A stretch of 64,000 nucleotides of DNA from Ruegeria haliotis. GTDB taxonomy: Bacteria; Pseudomonadota; Alphaproteobacteria; Rhodobacterales; Rhodobacteraceae. Made by a program: the position numbers and the translations under genes. The DNA lies in assembly GCF_013377785.1 (NCBI RefSeq), contig NZ_JABXWT010000001.1:921533-985532 (forward strand), written 5' to 3'. Shown here in pieces: positions 63,959-64,000 of the stretch. Positions within the stretch are counted from its first letter, which is position 1. Each line of letters starts with the position of its first letter. A model generated the notes under the pieces. That model ran no database searches. It was not told where the DNA came from and saw only the letters and a program-made list of their open reading frames with translations.

Positions 63959-64000
63959 ATGAGCCAGATCGAGGAATTACAGCATCGCATTATAATCGCG
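63959..64000 (+). CDS. Partial gene at the window end (MSQIEELQHRIIIA...)
   Basis: An ATG at 63959 with AAAGAGG upstream opens MSQIEELQHRIIIA and runs off the window. The leading E/Q-rich helix looks like a coiled-coil protein, as seen in small cell-division-associated proteins next to tkt in relatives, but too little is visible to name it. The 236-base spacer from tkt (63723-63958) holds its promoter region and nothing else recognised. Confidence 0.5.
   Translation, partial: MSQIEELQHRIIIA

Noticed and set aside
1..64000. CRISPR arrays and insertion sequences
   Set aside because: No regularly spaced repeats and no transposase or IS-type terminal repeats were seen anywhere in the window.

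Overview
The window is chromosomal DNA of a marine-type Rhodobacteraceae (Roseobacter group) alphaproteobacterium. Evidence: an APS-type sulfate-assimilation operon with DUF2849 and DUF934 genes, DctBD plus a DctPQM TRAP transporter, the mmsA/mmsB valine pathway, a GTA-like phage gene repertoire and a GTTC-N7-GTTC SOS box. Most of it is ordinary core genome. About 17.6 kb in the middle is an integrated element.

Layout. 0-0.6 kb: infC (IF-3), apparently starting at AUA. 0.7-6.3 kb: fpr, then the siroheme/sulfite-reduction operon (cobA, DUF2849, nirA/cysI, cysH, DUF934) divergent from an Lrp-type regulator. 6.3-14.1 kb: a cytochrome P450, then the DctB/DctD two-component pair, paired palindromic operators and the dctPQM C4-dicarboxylate-type TRAP operon. 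14.1-15.0 kb: a guanidine-II (mini-ykkC) riboswitch, a Gdx/SugE exporter and a yeast-type cytosine deaminase. 15.0-25.8 kb: tpiA, an A-type Fe-S carrier, a DUF59 Fe-S protein, an NfeD/SPFH pair, a nucleoside hydrolase, tgt, lon with a heat-shock-like promoter and an APC permease.

25.889-43.523 kb: an element flanked by perfect 35-bp repeats. The right copy is the 3' part of an intact tRNA-Val(CAC) gene. On the minus strand it carries a tyrosine integrase, a HEPN-like protein, portal, a GTA-gp10-type chaperone, a prohead protease-capsid fusion, a second tail chaperone, a spike-base protein, HNH, an HTH-repeat protein, head-tail connectors, both terminase subunits and a tape-measure protein. 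Its left end holds small genes plus a TIR protein and an Abi-alpha protein. No replication, repressor, lysis, tail-tube or tail-tip gene is visible, and the terminase lies after the connector genes. It is either a compact satellite or domesticated particle, or a reduced prophage. With its defence-like cargo (TIR, Abi-alpha, HEPN) it is the most interesting part of the window.

43.7-64 kb: two tRNA-Asp genes, uvrA behind an SOS box, a valine-catabolism cluster (mmsB, HIBCH, acyl-CoA dehydrogenase) with mmsA and a LysR regulator nearby, ybdK, a methyltransferase, a fasciclin protein, an L,D-transpeptidase, a CBS-domain protein, coaD, two gap genes with a 47-codon membrane ORF between them and a perfect GTTAGCGCTAAC palindrome upstream of one, a DUF808 membrane protein, tkt, and the first codons of a rightward gene at the window end.
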